Positions 61,118 through 64,000 of a stretch of 64,000 nt of DNA are shown one piece after another (position 1 is the stretch's first letter; each line of letters begins with the position of its first letter). Source of the stretch: Scytonema hofmannii PCC 7110 (lineage in GTDB: Bacteria > Cyanobacteriota > Cyanobacteriia > Cyanobacteriales > Nostocaceae); NCBI RefSeq assembly GCF_000346485.2, contig NZ_KQ976354.1, positions 7,243,783-7,307,782 on the forward strand. Reading direction: 5' to 3'. Under the pieces are notes generated by a model, which was given only the letters and a program-made list of their open reading frames with translations, made no database searches and was not told where the DNA came from. The translations under genes and the position numbers were made by a program.

Positions 61118-62212
61118 GTGCCAGCCAAAAAACCAAACGATAAGAATACAAAAGCTGAAATTCTTCAAGCTTATGAAGAATTAGCAAAAGAAAAGGTAGA
61201 ACTCAAATCTCAACTTGACCAATTACAAAAAGTCACCAGTTCCGCGAATAGTTCTGTTGCTAAAGATAATCCAAAAGTAGAAACAAAATCAATAGTTATG
61301 AATCAAGCATCTAATGTTCAGCAAAAAATGAATTCTACAATTGAAAGCTTAGCAAAAATCCAGTTGGGTTTTGGCAGTGCAGCTAGTGAATTGTCAGAAC
61401 AACTGACAACAAGAGCATCTAAGCTAGAAGCAATCAGCCAATCATTGGAAACTGAAAGTCAAGAGTTAAAACAATTACACAGTTTAGAAGTATCAGAAGA
61501 TACTCTAGATAAGCTCATTACAACCTATGAAGAGAATTATAAAGCTTATCAAGAGGAGTACAATCAGCAATACGAAACATTATCGCAAGCAATCCAAGGG
61601 CAAAGAAAAGCTTGGGAAAAAGAGCAAGAAGAACACAAACGCTTGATAAAAGAAAGAAATGAAAATCTTAATAAAAATCGTCAAAGAGATGGCTCGGAGT
61701 ACAAGTACGATCTAGATCTTCGACGTAAATTAGAAACAGAAGAATACGAACAGCAACAAAAAGCGTTATATAAAGAATTGGATGAATCTCGACAAGAAGT
61801 AGAAAAACAATGGGCTGAGCAAGAAAAGGTAATTTCAGAGCAAGAAAAACAGTTTGAAGAATCTAAGGCTAAAGTAGAAGCGTTTCCTAAAGAAAAAGAA
61901 GCAGCGATTAAAAAAGCCACAGAAGAAGGCAAAGGTATTGCCCATTATCAAGCTAAGATAAAATCAGATATGTTTGCCAAAGAAGTGGAAGGTCAAAAGC
62001 GCTTTTACGAACAGAGATTGCAATCTTTGGAGCAAACTATTGGCAATCAGGAATCTCGTATTCAAAATCTTTCCAAGCAACTTGACTCTGCTTTGAAACA
62101 AGTTCAGGATTTGGCTGTTAAAGCTATTGAAGGAACTGCAAATGTCAATTCTTACCAGGCTATTAAAGAAATTGCTTTAGAACAAGCTAAAAGTCAAGTG
62201 AAGAATAAATAA
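61118..62212 (+). CDS. coiled-coil protein, second of the pair
   Basis: 364 aa from GTG at 61118 (AGGAGATATATT before it). Very rich in Lys, Glu and Gln. It has an extra N-terminal block (MPAKKPNDKNTKAEILQAYE ... KVELKSQLDQLQKV) and a short C-terminal extension (SYQAIKEIALEQAKSQVKNK) relative to its neighbour, but aligns along the central coil (SLAKIQLGFGSAASELSEQL, QRKAWEKEQEEHKRLI, ALKQVQDLAVKAI). The AEILQAYEELAKEKVELKSQL start resembles small coiled-coil partner proteins. Likely co-transcribed with the first gene and may form a hetero-oligomer with it; inference from paralogy and order. Confidence 0.75.
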   Translation: MPAKKPNDKNTKAEILQAYEELAKEKVELKSQLDQLQKVTSSANSSVAKDNPKVETKSIVMNQASNVQQKMNSTIESLAKIQLGFGSAASELSEQLTTRASKLEAISQSLETESQELKQLHSLEVSEDTLDKLITTYEENYKAYQEEYNQQYETLSQAIQGQRKAWEKEQEEHKRLIKERNENLNKNRQRDGSEYKYDLDLRRKLETEEYEQQQKALYKELDESRQEVEKQWAEQEKVISEQEKQFEESKAKVEAFPKEKEAAIKKATEEGKGIAHYQAKIKSDMFAKEVEGQKRFYEQRLQSLEQTIGNQESRIQNLSKQLDSALKQVQDLAVKAIEGTANVNSYQAIKEIALEQAKSQVKNK

Positions 62213-62215
62213 CTT

Positions 62216-62300
62216 GGTTAGTGGTTAGTGGTTAGTAGATAGTGGTTAGTGGTTAAAACTATCAACAACTAACAACTAACTACTAACAACCAACAATTAA
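62216..62300. repeat. GGTTAGT / AACTAAC arrays, inverted
   Basis: TTGGTTAGTGGTTAGTGG (62215-62250) and the complementary AACAACTAACAACTAAC (62264-62300); the repeat starts two bases after the stop codon of the second coiled-coil gene. Confidence 0.8.
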
Positions 62301-62308
62301 CAAATTCT

Positions 62309-62404
62309 TTACTTACTAGCACCAGACTCAGTTTTCTTCGGTTTTTTGGGTCTTGGGGCTTGTTTAATTTGCTTAGATTGTGAACCCTGTTTTGGCGTAG
62401 TCAT
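62309..62404 (-). CDS. possible 31-aa basic peptide
   Basis: ATG at 62404 gives MTTPKQGSQSKQIKQAPRPK, then KPKKTESGASK and TAA. Lys/Pro-rich, no membrane span. No clear ribosome site, so it could be chance. It sits just after the coiled-coil pair on the opposite strand. Confidence 0.35.
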   Translation of the reverse strand: MTTPKQGSQSKQIKQAPRPKKPKKTESGASK

Positions 62405-62598
62405 ATTTTTAACTGTTGAGTTACTGACATATTTATCTACATTTGACTGACTACTAATTCCGGATTAGACTTACAAGTTTATCTGTAGCATCAATAAAAA
62501 GAAAAATAGAGACGCTTTCTTCGTGCGTCTCTATTGGAGAGGAAACCCATTAAGTGAAAAATTGGAAATCTTAAATTAAAATTTCTATAATTTGAAAA

Positions 62599-62796
62599 CT
62601 ATTTAGAATTTTTAAAACGTAATTTATTTAACAATTTTTTGATAATCTTTAGCAATTTTTGAATATTAAAGCTTTGAAAACTGAATACACTAGATTCGGT
62701 TCTAATTGGTCTGCCATTATTAGGAATTTTCCGACGTTTCATAGTAGGTTGTTTGTTATTCCTGACATACTGAGATACAGGATAGCCGATCCGCAT
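62599..62796 (-). CDS. possible 65-aa basic protein
   Basis: From ATG at 62796: MRIGYPVSQYVRNNKQPTMK, RRKIPNNGRPIRTESSVFSF, then a Lys-rich tail. The frame extends eight residues to 62820. Polar and basic, AT-rich codons in the second half. I do not recognise it, and the coding signal is weak. Confidence 0.3.
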   Translation of the reverse strand: MRIGYPVSQYVRNNKQPTMKRRKIPNNGRPIRTESSVFSFQSFNIQKLLKIIKKLLNKLRFKNSK

Positions 62797-62880
62797 TCCG
62801 GAAAATAAAAAAATAACCATCTGCTATCTGGTAGAAAAATCTGAAAAAACGTTCTACCTTTACATAGGTATTGGGAACTG

Positions 62881-62997
62881 CCAAACTAAAAAACATCCAA
62901 CTTGTTCTTGTGGGTTGGGCGTCTCGCCTGCCTCATTGATAGGATGGGCTAGGAGCAACATCCCACAAGATTGGATAATTTGTTTCTTGGAACTCTC
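62881..62997. mobile_element. inverted-repeat element related to 3431-3556
   Basis: Contains TTCTTGTGGGTTGGGCGTC and CATCCCACAAGATTGGATAA then TTTGTTTCTTGGAA, the same ends as the element after vapC. It abuts the hisA stop codon at 62998. Confidence 0.6.
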
Positions 62998-63771
62998 TTA
63001 CGCAAAGGTAGAAAAATCTATATTTGGCGGAATATCTTGAATACGTCCTTGTCCTACTGCACGTAATGCTTCTCTTAAAGAAATATCACCAGTATACAAA
63101 GCACGCCCAACAATAACGCCTGTAACTCCTTGTGGTTCTAACGCCAAAAGACTTAACAAGTCAGTTACGGAACTAACACCACCAGAAGCAATGATGGGTA
63201 TGGTAACAGTAGCTGCGATCGCACGCAATGCGTCTAGATTGGGTCCAGAAAGAGTCCCATCCCGATGAATATCGGTGTAAATAATAGCGGCGGCTCCCAA
63301 TTCTTGCATCTGTACAGCCAATTGTGAGGCAGAAACTTCAGAAGTTTCCAGCCAACCACGAGTTGCAACTAGCCCGTTACGAGCATCGATACCAACAACA
63401 ATTTGTCCGGGAAACTCTTGACAAAGTTGTTGTACGAGTTGGGGCTGTTCTACAGCTACGGTTCCTAAGATGACTCGTTGTATCCCTAAATTGAGTAACT
63501 GTTCGGCGGTAGATTGTTCCCGAATTCCTCCGCCAACTTGAATTGGTACGGAAACTTCTTGGGCGATCGCCTCAATCGCTGCTAAGTTGATCAACTGACC
63601 TGTTTTTGCGCCATCTAAATCAACAACGTGCAACCTGGTAGCACCTTGCTCAACCCACTGTTTGGCAACTTCAACAGGGTTTTCGTTAAACACTTGCGAA
63701 AGTGAATAGTCACCTTGGTATAGTCGCACACACCGACCTTCTAATAAATCTATTGCTGGGATAATTTCCAT
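62998..63771 (-). CDS. hisA: ProFAR isomerase (phosphoribosylformimino-AICAR ribonucleotide isomerase)
   Basis: 257 aa, (beta/alpha)8 barrel of histidine biosynthesis, isomerising ProFAR to PRFAR. Motifs are [20 protein letters not shown] with the first catalytic Asp (Asp8), [40 protein letters not shown] with the second Asp, ASGGVSS and [11 protein letters not shown]. The two-fold half-barrel symmetry of phosphate sites is evident. ATG at 63771 is directly preceded by a GGTTAGT repeat, so its promoter or ribosome site lies within or beyond the array. No other his genes are in the window. Confidence 0.95.
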   Translation of the reverse strand: MEIIPAIDLLEGRCVRLYQGDYSLSQVFNENPVEVAKQWVEQGATRLHVVDLDGAKTGQLINLAAIEAIAQEVSVPIQVGGGIREQSTAEQLLNLGIQRVILGTVAVEQPQLVQQLCQEFPGQIVVGIDARNGLVATRGWLETSEVSASQLAVQMQELGAAAIIYTDIHRDGTLSGPNLDALRAIAATVTIPIIASGGVSSVTDLLSLLALEPQGVTGVIVGRALYTGDISLREALRAVGQGRIQDIPPNIDFSTFA

Positions 63772-63862
63772 AATGGTTAGTGGTTAGTGGTTAGTGGTTA
63801 GTTGTTGGTTGTTAGTGGTCACTTGGTCACTGGTCACTTGGTCACTGGTCACTGGTCACTGT
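63772..63862. repeat. GGTTAGT and GGTCACT heptamer arrays before hisA
   Basis: Five GGTTAGT/GGTTGTT units, then six GGTCACT/TGGTCAC units. The array also holds the stop codon (TCA at 63849-63851, minus strand) of the next gene. Confidence 0.85.
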
Positions 63863-64000
63863 TTTTCATAACAGCCTCGCGAAAACCCAGCACAATCAAG
63901 ATATTAGAAAGCGTCAAAAAAAGTTCTGCGCTGCCATGCAGCCAATCGACGTTCGCGAGAGAATTACCATAATGTACTTGAGCATAAATCCCCGCCGGGA
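63849..64000 (-). CDS. DUF3593 family protein, C-terminal part only
   Basis: The minus-strand frame entering from beyond 64000 reads PAGIYAQVHYGNSLANVDWL, HGSAELFLTLSNILIVLGFR, EAVMKNSDQ and TGA. The AxxHYGxSLANVDWLHGxAE pattern followed by a hydrophobic helix is the DUF3593 end as I know it from cyanobacteria and plastids, a small membrane protein of unknown role. The last three residues SDQ and the stop are coded by the CAGTGAC repeat. The 5' part is outside the window. Confidence 0.7.
   Translation of the reverse strand, partial: PAGIYAQVHYGNSLANVDWLHGSAELFLTLSNILIVLGFREAVMKNSDQ

Overview
The window reads as chromosomal DNA of a heterocyst-type (Nostocales-like) filamentous cyanobacterium. 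The evidence is the abundance of GCGATCGC-type (HIP1) octamers, phycobilisome and photosystem genes (cpcT, thf1/psb29, psb27, ndhS, bicA), a XisI-type remnant, a caspase-like protein and a WD40 protein, and dense tandem heptamer repeats (CAAAATC, GGTTAGT, CAGTGAC families) between genes. I saw no rRNA, tRNA or CRISPR array. The species call is inference from gene content.

Layout. 1-4.9 kb is a decayed accessory region: a DUF4058-like remnant, a methyltransferase, an AT-rich GNAT acetyltransferase, a truncated xisI next to a relic of a second UDP-glucose dehydrogenase 3' end, a Ser/Thr kinase fragment split by a 217-bp mobile element, a VapBC-type toxin-antitoxin pair, and a lone DUF433 antitoxin whose terminator palindrome is split by a 201-bp element. 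5.0-7.5 kb holds two sugar-nucleotide enzymes (UDP-glucose to UDP-glucuronate to UDP-xylose). 7.5-9.0 kb holds another small element and a wrecked tyrosine recombinase. 9.1-13.9 kb groups a 14-unit WD40 protein, a caspase-FGE fusion and a small Pepco-like protein, a candidate conflict or cell-death module.

14-29.4 kb is mostly core: a cation/proton antiporter, a HAS-barrel protein, ndhS, rodA, mrp, then a TnpB element with a divergent RHH gene, an SRPBCC protein, hemF, a STAS protein, cpcT, thf1, a holin-like membrane protein, exbBD, a YkvA-like protein and a sugar nucleotidyltransferase. 29.4-32.5 kb is a rearranged patch: an Rpn-type nuclease gene, its partial second copy and a broken IS5-like transposase. 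32.6-50.7 kb is again mostly core: a 51-aa membrane peptide gene, a DUF2294 protein, a GH15/phosphorylase-kinase-like giant, a 44-aa peptide gene, mgtE, a GHL10 protein, psb27, cofH, a GT2-GtrA fusion, bicA and a GT39 protein carrying repeat-encoded inserts.

50.8-59.5 kb carries an SLH porin, a Crp/Fnr regulator and a phosphate block (phoX, phoU, sphS, sphR, all on the minus strand); phoX has an upstream three-unit Pho-box-like array. 60-62.2 kb has two tandem coiled-coil paralogs behind a strong promoter with an abutting palindrome. hisA and the 3' end of a DUF3593 gene close the window.

The most interesting points are the caspase-FGE/Pepco/WD40 neighbourhood, the RHH plus hairpin module seen at a TnpB element and again without TnpB, the several non-autonomous elements caught with their target duplications, the operator-like palindrome before the coiled-coil pair, the possible ribosome-site masking before mgtE, and the habit of tandem repeats to supply stop codons and even coding sequence.
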